In this document: positions 26,049 through 37,155 of the stretch, one piece after another | How the letters are laid out: every line of letters starts with the position of its first letter | How positions within the stretch are numbered: position 1 is the first letter of the stretch | Assembly (NCBI GenBank): GCA_913775725.1 | Contig: CAJYNG010000006.1 | Location: 1-64,000 of the forward strand | Source: an uncultured Stenotrophomonas sp. | GTDB lineage: Bacteria > Pseudomonadota > Gammaproteobacteria > Xanthomonadales > Xanthomonadaceae | Direction of reading: 5' to 3' | Length of the DNA stretch: 64,000 nt | Notes under the pieces: generated by a model | Database searches by the model: none | The model's input: the letters and a program-made list of their open reading frames with translations, nothing else | Told to the model about the DNA's origin: nothing | Position numbers and translations under genes: made by a program

Positions 26049-27596
26049 ATGGCAACCACGCTCAACCCCTCCGAAATCAGCGAACTGATCAAGAACCGCA
26101 TCGAGAAGGTCAAGCTGGCCGCGGAATCGCGCAACGAAGGCACCGTGACCAGCGTGTCCGACGGCATCGTGCGCATCTTCGGTCTGGCCGACGTGATGCA
26201 GGGCGAAATGATCGAACTGCCGAACAACACCTTTGCCCTGGCCCTGAACCTGGAGCGCGACTCGGTCGGCGCCGTGGTCCTGGGTGACTACGAAAACCTG
26301 CGCGAAGGCGATGTCGCCAAGACCACCGGCCGCATCCTGGAAGTGCCGGTGGGTCCGGAACTGCTGGGCCGCGTCGTGAACGCGCTGGGCGAGCCGATCG
26401 ACGGCAAGGGCCCGCTGGGCACCGACCTGACCGCTCCGGTGGAGCGCGTTGCGCCGGGCGTGATCTGGCGCAAGTCGGTCGACCAGCCGGTGCAGACCGG
26501 TTACAAGTCGGTCGACTCGATGATCCCGATCGGCCGTGGCCAGCGCGAGCTGATCATCGGTGACCGCCAGACCGGCAAGACCGCGATGGCGATCGATGCG
26601 GTGATCAACCAGAAGGGCACCGGCATCAAGTGCGTGTACGTTGCGATCGGCCAGAAGGCTTCGACCATCGCCAACATCGTGCGCAAGCTGGAAGAGAACG
26701 GCGCCCTGGCCCACACCATCGTGGTGGCCGCGACCGCTTCCGAATCGGCTGCCATGCAGTACATCAGCGCCTACTCGGGCTGCACCATGGGTGAGTACTT
26801 CATGGACCGCGGCGAAGACGCGCTGATCGTGTACGACGATCTGTCCAAGCAGGCCGTCGCCTACCGCCAGATCTCGCTGCTGCTGAAGCGCCCGCCGGGC
26901 CGTGAAGCCTACCCGGGTGACGTGTTCTACCTGCACTCCCGTCTGCTCGAGCGCGCTGCCCGCGTGTCCGAGGAGTACGTCGAGAAGTTCACCGAAGGCA
27001 AGGTCACCGGCAAGACCGGTTCGCTGACCGCGCTGCCGATCATCGAAACCCAGGCCGGCGACGTGTCCGCCTTCGTTCCGACCAACGTGATCTCGATCAC
27101 CGACGGCCAGATCTTCCTGGAAACCGACCTGTTCAACGCCGGCATCCGCCCGGCCGTGAACGCCGGTATCTCGGTGTCGCGCGTCGGTGGCTCGGCCCAG
27201 ACCAAGATCATCAAGAAGCTGTCGGGTGGCATCCGTATCTCGCTGGCCCAGTACCGCGAGCTGGCTGCGTTCGCGCAGTTCGCCTCGGACCTGGACGAAG
27301 CGACCCGCAAGCAGCTGGAGCGTGGCCAGCGCGTCACCGAGCTGATGAAGCAGAAGCAGTACGCGCCGATGTCGATCGCCAACCAGGCGCTGTCGATCTA
27401 CGCCGTCAACGAGGGTTACCTCGACGACGTGCCGGTCAACAAGCTGCTGGCGTTCGAAGAAGGCCTGCACGCCCACTTCGCCAACACCCAGGGCGAGCTG
27501 ATCAGCAAGGTCAACGCCACTGGCGGTTGGGACAACGACATCGAAGGTGCCTTCAAGAAGGGCATCGCCGAGTTCAAGACCACCGGCAGCTGGTAA
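26049..27596 (+). CDS. atpA: ATP synthase F1 subunit alpha
   Basis: Subunit alpha is the regulatory, non-catalytic nucleotide-binding F1 subunit. The 515 residues carry the Walker A GDRQTGKT (about residue 170), the [16 protein letters not shown] Walker B region and the [20 protein letters not shown] signature. The ATG at 26049 is preferred to a TTG two codons upstream. A GTAG hairpin follows the stop, before atpG. Confidence 0.98.
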   Translation: MATTLNPSEISELIKNRIEKVKLAAESRNEGTVTSVSDGIVRIFGLADVMQGEMIELPNNTFALALNLERDSVGAVVLGDYENLREGDVAKTTGRILEVPVGPELLGRVVNALGEPIDGKGPLGTDLTAPVERVAPGVIWRKSVDQPVQTGYKSVDSMIPIGRGQRELIIGDRQTGKTAMAIDAVINQKGTGIKCVYVAIGQKASTIANIVRKLEENGALAHTIVVAATASESAAMQYISAYSGCTMGEYFMDRGEDALIVYDDLSKQAVAYRQISLLLKRPPGREAYPGDVFYLHSRLLERAARVSEEYVEKFTEGKVTGKTGSLTALPIIETQAGDVSAFVPTNVISITDGQIFLETDLFNAGIRPAVNAGISVSRVGGSAQTKIIKKLSGGIRISLAQYRELAAFAQFASDLDEATRKQLERGQRVTELMKQKQYAPMSIANQALSIYAVNEGYLDDVPVNKLLAFEEGLHAHFANTQGELISKVNATGGWDNDIEGAFKKGIAEFKTTGSW

Positions 27597-27606
27597 TCGC
27601 GGTCCT

Positions 27607-27631
27607 GTAGAGCGGAGCCGCCGGCTCCGCT
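27607..27631 (+). repeat. GTAG REP inside the atp operon, between atpA and atpG
   Basis: GTAG at 27607-27610 is followed by a 10-bp perfect stem agcggagccg / cggctccgct with a 1-nt loop, 10 nt after the atpA stop. It is a divergent member of the GTAG repeats. It may stabilise or attenuate the operon mRNA. Confidence 0.75.
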
Positions 27632-27693
27632 GGACCAGATGACAAACGGTTGAACAACGCGGGGCAACAGCCCCGCGCCACGGGAAACAAGAG

Positions 27694-30002
<2,309 letters not shown>

Positions 30003-30115
30003 TCCGGGACGGGCGGGAGCGATCCTGCCCGACCTGACGCCGGCGCCGGGCAACCGCCCGCGCCGGTGGACCCCCACGGTGGCATTGCGCCGCCGCGAAC
30101 AGCGAAGAGATTTGC

Positions 30116-30538
30116 ATGAGCACGATCCGTTGCGACATCGTCAGCGCCGAGCAGGAAATCTTCCGTGGCGAAGCGACCCTGGTCGTGGCCACCGGTGAGC
30201 TGGGCGAACTGGGCATCGCGCCCAAGCACGCGCCGCTGATCACCCGCCTGAAGCCGGGCAAGGTGGTGGTGACCACGCCGAACGGCGAGCAGCTGGATTT
30301 CGCCATTTCCGGCGGCATCCTGGAAGTGCAGCCGCAGGTGGTGACCGTGCTGGCCGACACCGCGATCCGCGCGCAGGACATCGACGAAGCCTCGGTCCGC
30401 AAGGCCAAGGAAGAAGCCGAGCGCATCCTGGCCAACCGCGGCGAAGCGATGGAAGTGGCCGAAGCCCAGCAGAAGCTGGCCGAAGCCGTCGTCCAGCTGC
30501 AGGCGCTGGAGCGCCTGCGCAAGAATCTCAAGCACTGA
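30116..30538 (+). CDS. atpC: ATP synthase F1 subunit epsilon
   Basis: Subunit epsilon is the regulatory stalk subunit. The 140 residues have the N-terminal beta-sandwich ([33 protein letters not shown]) and the C-terminal helical hairpin ([20 protein letters not shown]). It is the last gene of the operon, 113 nt after atpD, and is followed by a strong terminator. Confidence 0.96.
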   Translation: MSTIRCDIVSAEQEIFRGEATLVVATGELGELGIAPKHAPLITRLKPGKVVVTTPNGEQLDFAISGGILEVQPQVVTVLADTAIRAQDIDEASVRKAKEEAERILANRGEAMEVAEAQQKLAEAVVQLQALERLRKNLKH

Positions 30539-30559
30539 GGTTCGCGCTGCACCCACGAG

Positions 30560-30586
30560 AACGCCGGCCCTGTGCCGGCGTTTTTG
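30560..30586 (+). terminator. Rho-independent terminator of the atp operon
   Basis: An 8-bp stem acgccggc / gccggcgt with loop cctgt is followed by ttttgtttg. It lies 22 nt after the atpC stop. Confidence 0.9.
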
Positions 30587-30620
30587 TTTGCGCGGGACTT
30601 TCACGATCTGATGGAAGAAC

Positions 30621-30643
30621 CGTCGACTGACAGTCGACGCTAC
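30621..30643 (-). repeat. GTAG-type hairpin between atpC and the GtrA gene
   Basis: On the minus strand GTAG is followed by cgtcgactgtcagtcgacg, a hairpin with an 8-bp stem. It lies 22 nt after the GtrA stop codon. Confidence 0.7.
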
Positions 30644-30665
30644 CAATCCAGATCCCGACGTCGTG

Positions 30666-31055
30666 TCAGCGGTACACCACGTAGCGCATCAACAGGAACG
30701 ACACGCCCGCCAGCCCGCCTTCCACCAGCGGCTTGGCCAGCCACGTGTACTGCAGTCCCAGCGCGTGGTCGACCAGGCTCACCAGCAGTGTGCTTGCCGC
30801 GGTCAGCAGCAGCCACAGCCCGAAGAAGCGTGCAAAGCGCTTCCATCCCAGCTTGCGGGTGCCGGCCTCGGCAAAGGTGTAGCGGCCGTTGAGCCAGAAG
30901 CCCAGCAGCATGCCGGCCAGGCGGCCGGCGATGTTGGCCGGCACCACGGGCATGCCCAGCGCGGTGGCAACCACGAACACCAGCCAATCGACCAGCAGCT
31001 GCACGAGCCCGATCACGAGGTAGGCGCTTCCCTGGCGGACGAGGCTCATCGGCAT
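30666..31055 (-). CDS. GtrA family membrane protein
   Basis: This is a 129-residue protein with four predicted membrane helices (about 10-30, 36-55, 75-95, 105-122). The text FWLNGRYTFAEAGTRK between the second and third helices is the GtrA signature (NxxxTF). GtrA-type proteins are thought to flip lipid-linked sugars. No GtrB glycosyltransferase or sugar gene is beside it, so the substrate is unknown. It is convergent with the atp operon and divergent from glmU. Confidence 0.85.
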   Translation of the reverse strand: MPMSLVRQGSAYLVIGLVQLLVDWLVFVVATALGMPVVPANIAGRLAGMLLGFWLNGRYTFAEAGTRKLGWKRFARFFGLWLLLTAASTLLVSLVDHALGLQYTWLAKPLVEGGLAGVSFLLMRYVVYR

Positions 31056-31132
31056 GGTGAAGGAGGAGGGATGCCCATGTTAACGGCCCACGCTCTAGAA
31101 TCACCGGCAACGAACCACGGACTGCCGCTCCC

Positions 31133-32500
31133 ATGACCCAAGCCCTGCACGTCATCATCCTCGCCGCCGGCGCTGGCAAGCGCATGAAGTCGGTGCTGCC
31201 GAAGGTGCTGCAGCCGATCGCCGGCCAACCGATGCTGGCGCACGTGATCGATGCCGCCCGCGAGCTGCAGCCGGCCGCGATCCACGTGGTCTACGGCCAT
31301 GGTGGCGAGGCGGTGCGTCAGTACTTCGCCGACCAGCCCGATCTGCAATGGGCCGAGCAGGCACAGCAACTCGGTACCGGGCACGCCGTCGCGCAGGCGA
31401 TGCCGCAGGTGCCCGACGCCGCGCAGGTGCTGGTGCTGTACGGCGACGTACCGCTGATCCGCGCGCAGACCCTGCGCGACCTGCTGGCACAGCCGGGACG
31501 GCTGGCGGTGCTGGTCGCCGATGTCGATGACCCGACCGGTTACGGCCGCGTGCTGCGGGATGCCGAAGGCAAGGTCGGTTCGATTGTCGAACAGAAGGAC
31601 GCTACCGACGACCAGCTGCGCGTGCGCACGATCAACACCGGCATCATTGCCGCCGAGTCGACCGCGCTGCGCCGCTGGCTGTCGCAGCTGTCCAACAGCA
31701 ACGCGCAGGGCGAGTACTACCTGACCGACGTGTTCGCGTTCGCCGCCCATGAGTACACCCCGGCCGAAATGGCGCTGGTCGCCGATGCACAGGAGGCCGA
31801 GGGAGCGAATGATCCGTGGCAGCTGTCGCAGCTGGAGCGCGCCTGGCAGCGGCGTGCGGTGCGTGCGTTGTGCGCACAGGGCGCGCGCGTGCGTGACCCG
31901 GCACGCCTGGACATCCGTGGCACCGTCACCGTGGGCAGCGACGTGCTGATCGATGTCGACGTCGTTCTGGAAGGCAACATCGTGCTCGGTGACGGCGTCA
32001 CCGTGGGCCCGTTCAACCGGCTGAAGGACGTCAATCTTGGCCCGGGCACCGAAGTGCGCGCGCACTGCGATCTGGAAGGCGTGGTCACCGAAGGCGCGGC
32101 GCTGGTCGGTCCGTTCGCGCGCCTGCGCCCGGGTACCGTGCTCGCCGATGGCGTGCATGTCGGCAACTTCGTCGAGACCAAGAAGGTCACCCTCGGTGTC
32201 GGCAGCAAGGCCAACCACCTCACCTATCTTGGCGATGCGGTGATCGGCAGCAAGGTGAACATCGGTGCCGGCACCATCACCTGCAACTACGACGGCGTGA
32301 ACAAGTCGACCACCACCATCGGCGACAATGCGTTCATCGGCTCCAACAGCTCTCTGGTGGCGCCGCTGACGATCGGCGAAGGCGCGACCATCGCCGCCGG
32401 CTCGGTCATCACCCGAACCGCACCGGACGGCAAGTTGACACTGGCACGTGCACGACAGGAAACCATCGATGGCTGGAAGCGCCCGGTCAAGAAGTCCTGA
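31133..32500 (+). CDS. glmU: Bifunctional GlmU (UDP-GlcNAc pyrophosphorylase / acetyltransferase)
   Basis: GlmU makes UDP-N-acetylglucosamine for peptidoglycan and lipopolysaccharide. The 455 residues have an N-terminal uridylyltransferase domain ([20 protein letters not shown], then VLYGDVPLI) and a C-terminal left-handed beta-helix acetyltransferase domain ([39 protein letters not shown]). It is full length. A -10-like tagaat lies about 40 nt upstream. glmS, the first enzyme of the same pathway, is 8 kb away on the same strand. Confidence 0.98.
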   Translation: MTQALHVIILAAGAGKRMKSVLPKVLQPIAGQPMLAHVIDAARELQPAAIHVVYGHGGEAVRQYFADQPDLQWAEQAQQLGTGHAVAQAMPQVPDAAQVLVLYGDVPLIRAQTLRDLLAQPGRLAVLVADVDDPTGYGRVLRDAEGKVGSIVEQKDATDDQLRVRTINTGIIAAESTALRRWLSQLSNSNAQGEYYLTDVFAFAAHEYTPAEMALVADAQEAEGANDPWQLSQLERAWQRRAVRALCAQGARVRDPARLDIRGTVTVGSDVLIDVDVVLEGNIVLGDGVTVGPFNRLKDVNLGPGTEVRAHCDLEGVVTEGAALVGPFARLRPGTVLADGVHVGNFVETKKVTLGVGSKANHLTYLGDAVIGSKVNIGAGTITCNYDGVNKSTTTIGDNAFIGSNSSLVAPLTIGEGATIAAGSVITRTAPDGKLTLARARQETIDGWKRPVKKS

Positions 32501-33002
32501 GCCCCGTCTCCCGCGCGCCGACGAGCTCGGCGTGCTGCCGGCGATCGAACGGCGTGCCGGTGAACTGCTGAAGGGCCACGAAGCCTACCCGGTGTTCGCC
32601 GGCCATGGCCTGGACCTGCCAACGCTGCAGGACGGCCTTCAGCGTGGCCAGTTGTGGGTGGTGGATGCGGCTGACGGTGGCATCGCGGGCTACCTGCTGG
32701 CAGGCGAGCTGAGCGGCGATTTCCATGTCCTGCAGATGGACGTGGATCCGGCACATGCGCGTCGCGGCCATGGCCGAGCGCTGCTGCGCCATGCATTGGC
32801 GCAGGCGAGGGCGCATGGCCATGCGGCTGCGGTGCTGACCACGTTGTCCGACGTACCGTGGAATGCGGCCTTCTACGCCAGCGAAGGGTTCGAGGTAGTG
32901 CCCGAGGCGCAGTGGAGCGCTGGCCTGCGCACGGTGATGGCCGAAGAGGCCGCGCTGGGATTTCCAATGCATCTGCGCGTGGCGATGCGGCAGGTTTGGT
33001 AG
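32469..33002 (+). CDS. GNAT family N-acetyltransferase
   Basis: This is a 177-residue predicted acetyl-CoA-dependent acyltransferase. The acetyl-CoA-binding signature is [19 protein letters not shown] (R-x-x-G-x-G type), preceded by the strand FHVLQMDV; a later [13 protein letters not shown] is the typical GNAT strand-helix. The ATG at 32469 lies inside the end of glmU, an overlap of 32 nt in another frame, so its translation is probably coupled. The TAG stop (33000-33002) is part of a GTAG repeat. The substrate is unknown. Confidence 0.82.
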   Translation: MAGSARSRSPEPRLPRADELGVLPAIERRAGELLKGHEAYPVFAGHGLDLPTLQDGLQRGQLWVVDAADGGIAGYLLAGELSGDFHVLQMDVDPAHARRGHGRALLRHALAQARAHGHAAAVLTTLSDVPWNAAFYASEGFEVVPEAQWSAGLRTVMAEEAALGFPMHLRVAMRQVW

Positions 33003-33041
33003 GGGCCGACCTTGGTCGACACATCCACGCATGGCGTGGAT
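32999..33041 (+). repeat. GTAG-headed repeat overlapping the GNAT stop codon
   Basis: GTAG at 32999-33002 leads into a gccgacc / ggtcgac hairpin, and then an 8-bp stem atccacgc / gcgtggat at about 33023-33041. The TAG of GTAG is the GNAT stop codon. Confidence 0.7.
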
Positions 33042-33058
33042 CTATTCGCTGGGCCGGC

Positions 33059-34411
33059 TCAACCCACCGGCAACAGAATCGACACGCACAACCCGCCATC
33101 ACCACGGTTCTGCAACGACACCCGCCCACCGTGCGCTTCCACGATCTCGCGGGTCAGCGCCAAACCCAATCCAGTGCCATTGCGCTTGGTCGAATAGAAC
33201 GGCATCAGTGCGTTCTGCAGCACCTGCTCGTTCATGCCCTTGCCGCGGTCAAGCACGTCCAGGCGCAGCCACTGCGGCAGCCGCGCAAGGTGCACCTGTA
33301 CGTCATCGTTGGGCGGATCAGCTTCGGCGCAGGCTTCATGCGCGTTCTTCAGAAGATTCAACAACGCCTGCCCGAACTGGGCGATGTCGATGCGGCTGCT
33401 CAGCTCCTCGTCCGGTTCGCGATCCATGGTGAACGGGATCTGCTGGCGCAGGCTGGACAGGAAGGGGGCCCAGTGCACGGTCTGCAGCTGCGGCTGCGGC
33501 AGCTTGGCAAAGCGTGCGTAGCCCCGGATGAAGCCTTCCAGATGGCGCGCACGGTCTTCGATGGTGGTGAAGATCTCCGGCAGCCTGTCGAAGCGCTCGC
33601 GCTGCACCAGCACGCCACCGGAATGCGCCAGCGATGCGATCGGTGCCAGCGAATTGTTGAGCTCGTGGCTGATCACCCGGATCACCTTCTTCCAGGTCTG
33701 CACTTCCTGACGGCGCAGTTCGGCGGTCAGCAGGCGCACCAGCAGCAGGTCGTGCGGGCGGCCATTGAGCTGGAACGCGCGGCGCGACAGGTGGTAGACC
33801 TGCTCGTCATCCTCATCGCCGTCTTCGCCTTCCGCATGCACCGCGAACAGGCTGTCACCGCCACGGGCGATGGCATCGCGCAGCTCCACCGGCACCTGCT
33901 CCAGCACCTCTTCCAGACGCTGGCCTTCCAGCTTCCAGCCGCCATGCAGCAGCTTGCGCGCGGCCAGGTTGGAGAACACCACGCGGGCGATGCCGTCGCC
34001 GCCGGATGCGATCAGCAGCATCGCCACCGGCGTGTTCTGCACCATGGTGTCCAGCAGCAGCTCGCGCTGCACCAGGCCCTGCCGCTGCGCACGCAGCACG
34101 TCACCCAGTTCGCGGTGCGCCTGCACCAGGTCGCCCAGTTCGTCGTTGCCGGGCCAGTGCACGCCGAAGTTGTATTCACCGTCGCGGTAGCTGCTGGTGG
34201 TCCCCGACAGCGCACGCATCAGTGAACGCACCGGTGCGGTGGCACGGCGCAGGGTCCACCACATCAGCGACAGCAGGATCAACGCCGACACCGTGGTGAC
34301 TACCCAGCCATGGTCCATCCAGTACGCCAGCAGCCACGGCAACGCCGCAGCCAGCGCCAGCACCGGCAGCAGGCGCAGGAACAGGCGGAAGGTGAACGAG
34401 CGACGTTTCAT
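33059..34411 (-). CDS. Membrane sensor histidine kinase, partner of the NtrC-type regulator
   Basis: This is a 450-residue kinase. Two membrane segments close together (about 10-30 and 38-54) leave almost no periplasmic loop, so it probably senses in the membrane or cytosol. A short linker and a PAS-like segment (about 120-225) lead to the dimerisation domain with His249 in RVISHELNNSLAPI. The ATPase core has LLNLLKNAHEAC (N box), VLDRGKGM (G1) and GTGLGLALTREIVEAHGG (G2). The NtrY/NtrB-like H box matches a sigma54 response-regulator partner. Its ATG overlaps the regulator stop by 4 nt (ATGA), so the two are translated together. Confidence 0.92.
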   Translation of the reverse strand: MKRRSFTFRLFLRLLPVLALAAALPWLLAYWMDHGWVVTTVSALILLSLMWWTLRRATAPVRSLMRALSGTTSSYRDGEYNFGVHWPGNDELGDLVQAHRELGDVLRAQRQGLVQRELLLDTMVQNTPVAMLLIASGGDGIARVVFSNLAARKLLHGGWKLEGQRLEEVLEQVPVELRDAIARGGDSLFAVHAEGEDGDEDDEQVYHLSRRAFQLNGRPHDLLLVRLLTAELRRQEVQTWKKVIRVISHELNNSLAPIASLAHSGGVLVQRERFDRLPEIFTTIEDRARHLEGFIRGYARFAKLPQPQLQTVHWAPFLSSLRQQIPFTMDREPDEELSSRIDIAQFGQALLNLLKNAHEACAEADPPNDDVQVHLARLPQWLRLDVLDRGKGMNEQVLQNALMPFYSTKRNGTGLGLALTREIVEAHGGRVSLQNRGDGGLCVSILLPVG

Positions 34412-35754
34412 TCGCGTGGGATGCCGTGCCGATCCATGCGCCGGTACAGCGCCTGGCGGCTTAGACCGAGTTCGGCGGCGGCCTGTGCGATGACGCCGTG
34501 GTTGCGCGCCAGCACATCCTCGATGCGCGCTCGGTCGGGATCATTGCCGGCACTGGCCACCGCGCGTGGTGCGGGGGCAGCACGAGGCAGGTTGAGATCG
34601 GTCACTTCGATGCGGTTGCCGGTGGCCAGCAGCTCGGCGCGCTGGATCACGTTGCGCAGCTCGCGCACGTTGCCTGGCCAGGGGTGCCGCTGCAAGGCCG
34701 CGGTGGCCGCAGTGGACAACGGCTTGCCAGCGGTCAGGAAACGCTCGGCCAGTGGCACGATGTCGCCCGGGCGTTCGGCCAGCGGCGGCAGCACCAGCTC
34801 CACGGTGTTGAGCCGGTAATAGAGGTCTTCGCGGAAGGTACCGTCGCGGATCATGGCCGGCAGGTCAGCGTTGGTGGCGCTGACCACGCGCACCTTCACC
34901 TGGCGTTCGCGGTTGGAACCCAGGCGTTCGAAGCGGCCGGTTTCCAGTACGCGCAGCAGTTTCATCTGGCCGCCCAGCGACAGGTTGCCGATCTCATCCA
35001 GGAACAGGGTGCCGCCATCGGCGGCTTCGAACTTGCCTTCGCGTGCCTTGTTGGCACCGGTGTAGGCGCCGGCATCGGCACCGAACAGTTCGGCTTCGAT
35101 CAGCTCCGACGGCAGTGCGCCGCAGTTGACCGTGATGAACGGCCCCTTGGCCACCAGCGAGTTGGCCTGGATGATCTGCGCGATCTTTTCCTTGCCCGCA
35201 CCATTGGGGCCGGTGATCAATACCGGCAGCTCGGAGCGCGCGACCTGGCAGGCCAGCGCGATCACGCGCTCGCTGGCGGGGTCGGCGAAGACCGCGCCGC
35301 ACAGGTCGTACTTCTCTTCCAGCGCGTTGCGCTGGCGCAGCTCACGGCTGCGGCGCCGGTCCAGTTCGCGGCGCGCCTCGGACAGTTCCAGCAGGTTGTT
35401 GACCGTGGTCATCAGCTTGCGATCGTCCCACGGCTTGGCCAGGTAGTCGGCCGCACCGGCCTTGACCAGATCCACCGCGCTGCTGAGGTGGGTCCAGGCC
35501 GTCAGCAGGATCACCGGCAGATCGGGATGGCGCGCGCGGATCTGCGCGAACAGGGCCTCGCCCTCTTCGCCGGAGGTGGTGTCTTCGCTGAAGTTCATGT
35601 CCTGGATCACCAGGTCGACCGGCTGTGACTCCAGCAGGGCCAGCCCTTCGGACGGGCTCTGCGCCTGCAGGGTGTCGATGTCGTGCAGGGAGAACAGCAC
35701 GTCCAGTGCGGTGCCCACACTGGCGTTGTCGTCGATGATCAGGATTGCAGGCAT
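34408..35754 (-). CDS. NtrC-type sigma54-activator response regulator
   Basis: This is a 448-residue activator. The receiver (1-120) has the acidic pair DD at 8-9, phosphoacceptor Asp52 (VIQDMNF) and Lys in DYLAKPW. The AAA+ domain (about 150-370) has Walker A GPNGAGKE, the sigma54-contact loop GAYTGA (normally GAFTGA) and Walker B GTLFLDEIGN. The C-terminal Fis-type HTH is AAAELGLSRQALYRRMDRHG. The start at 35754 is the usual MPAILIIDDN; an upstream GTG extension is not conserved-looking. It lies 165 nt after the exporter permease, with a hairpin (35878-35903) between, so it may have its own promoter or be transcribed by read-through. The exporter upstream carries a sigma54 promoter. Confidence 0.93.
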   Translation of the reverse strand: MPAILIIDDNASVGTALDVLFSLHDIDTLQAQSPSEGLALLESQPVDLVIQDMNFSEDTTSGEEGEALFAQIRARHPDLPVILLTAWTHLSSAVDLVKAGAADYLAKPWDDRKLMTTVNNLLELSEARRELDRRRSRELRQRNALEEKYDLCGAVFADPASERVIALACQVARSELPVLITGPNGAGKEKIAQIIQANSLVAKGPFITVNCGALPSELIEAELFGADAGAYTGANKAREGKFEAADGGTLFLDEIGNLSLGGQMKLLRVLETGRFERLGSNRERQVKVRVVSATNADLPAMIRDGTFREDLYYRLNTVELVLPPLAERPGDIVPLAERFLTAGKPLSTAATAALQRHPWPGNVRELRNVIQRAELLATGNRIEVTDLNLPRAAPAPRAVASAGNDPDRARIEDVLARNHGVIAQAAAELGLSRQALYRRMDRHGIPRE

Positions 35755-35877
35755 CACATGGTTCTGCAGAAAGGGATGGGCGGCGCCGATGGAGCCGTTC
35801 GTGTCCATGTACCGGGAGAGCCCGGCGCCACCCATCAAGCATAGCCAAACCCGTGGCGCCACAGGGGCACCATCGGA

Positions 35878-35903
35878 GGCCGGGCCGTCGACGCAGCCCG
35901 GCC
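35878..35903 (-). terminator. Hairpin between the exporter permease and the regulator
   Basis: An 8-bp stem (ggccgggc / gcccggcc) with a 10-nt loop lies 17 nt after the permease stop. There is no T tract, so it is probably a weak attenuator or an RNA-end stabiliser rather than a full terminator. Confidence 0.45.
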
Positions 35904-35919
35904 CGTGTGGTGCGGGGCC

Positions 35920-37134
35920 TCAGGTACCCCGGGTGGCGACCGCCGGGGGGACAGCTGCAGCGCGGCGGGCCGGGCCGAACACGGCGATCTGGCCCAGCGC
36001 CCACAGCAGCAGTGCACCCAGCGGCAGGTACAGCAGCGGCATGCGTGGCAGCTCGTACATGTTCATCAGGGCCAGGTTGATCGCATAGGCGGCGAGCATG
36101 CCCAGCACGATACCCAGCGTGGCCAGCAGGAAGTTCTCGGTCTGGAAATAGCGCAGGATCTGCCCACGGGTGGCACCGAGTGCGCGGCGGATGCCGATCT
36201 GCTTGCTGCGCTGCTGCACCCAGAAGCTGGCCAGGCCGATGATGCCCAGTGCGGTGACCACCAGCAACGAGATGCAGACGGTGATCAGCAGGCCAACCAT
36301 CGCACGATCGTTCTTGAAGTAATCCTTGCGCTGATCCTCGTAGGTCTCCTTCTCGCGCACCAGCCGATTGGGGTCATTGCGTTCAAGCGCAGCGATCGCG
36401 CCCTTGAGCACTTCCTCGCGCCGTTCCGGGGCGGTACGCAGCACATATGGGCCCTGGGTGAAGTCGGTTCGCACCGGCAGGACCATCGACAGCGTCGTGT
36501 TGTTGTTGTAGTCGGTGGGAGTCGCCAGCGCGGCGACGATGCCGACCACGTGCAGCGGCTGCTTGCCCATGTAGAACGTCTTGCCCAGTGCACTCTCGCC
36601 CGGGTACAGCTTGTCGGCGAGGGTGCGGCTGATGATCACCGAGGACGCCGTATTGGATGAGGCGTTCTTCTGTGCGTCCTCGAAATTGCTGTACTCGCTG
36701 GACTGGAAGTCACGGCCGGCGGTCAGCTGCAGCCCGAGCGTGGGCAGCCCGCCTTCGCCGAACATGTACATGGTGACGAAGGCGGTTGGCCGCTCCTGTT
36801 CCTGTTTAAGCGAAACGCTGGTGTTGGAGGAGTTCGGGCGGAACGGCAGCTGGTTGACCTTGGCTGCGGCAGTCACGCCGGGCACCGCGCGCAGGGCCGA
36901 CAGGTCTTCCTGGGTGCGGGACTGACCGTTGGTCTGCTTGCCGATGCCACTGACCCGGACGAACACCAGTTCGTTCTCGGCCAGGCCGCTGGTCTGGCTG
37001 ATCCGTTCCACGCGCTGGGTGACCAGGAACAGGGCATTGCAGACGATGGCGCAGGTCAGGGCAACTTCCAGCACGATCAGGGCGGCGGCCGTCTTGTGCC
37101 GGCGCAGGGTGCTGAGGATGGGGCGGATATCCAT
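35920..37134 (-). CDS. MacB/FtsX-type ABC exporter permease (second permease)
   Basis: This is a 404-residue FtsX-like permease. A first membrane helix (about 15-40) is followed by a large periplasmic MacB-PCD-type domain (about 45-270) and three C-terminal helices (about 280-300, 330-355, 365-390). The conserved QQRSKQIGIRRALGATRGQI before the second helix contacts the ATPase. It shares the fold but little sequence with the upstream permease gene, so the two may form a heterodimer. Its last residues (ATRGT) end 165 nt before the regulator gene. The substrate is unknown. Confidence 0.88.
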   Translation of the reverse strand: MDIRPILSTLRRHKTAAALIVLEVALTCAIVCNALFLVTQRVERISQTSGLAENELVFVRVSGIGKQTNGQSRTQEDLSALRAVPGVTAAAKVNQLPFRPNSSNTSVSLKQEQERPTAFVTMYMFGEGGLPTLGLQLTAGRDFQSSEYSNFEDAQKNASSNTASSVIISRTLADKLYPGESALGKTFYMGKQPLHVVGIVAALATPTDYNNNTTLSMVLPVRTDFTQGPYVLRTAPERREEVLKGAIAALERNDPNRLVREKETYEDQRKDYFKNDRAMVGLLITVCISLLVVTALGIIGLASFWVQQRSKQIGIRRALGATRGQILRYFQTENFLLATLGIVLGMLAAYAINLALMNMYELPRMPLLYLPLGALLLWALGQIAVFGPARRAAAVPPAVATRGT

Positions 37135-37155
37135 GGGAGGTCCTCGTACTCGTGC

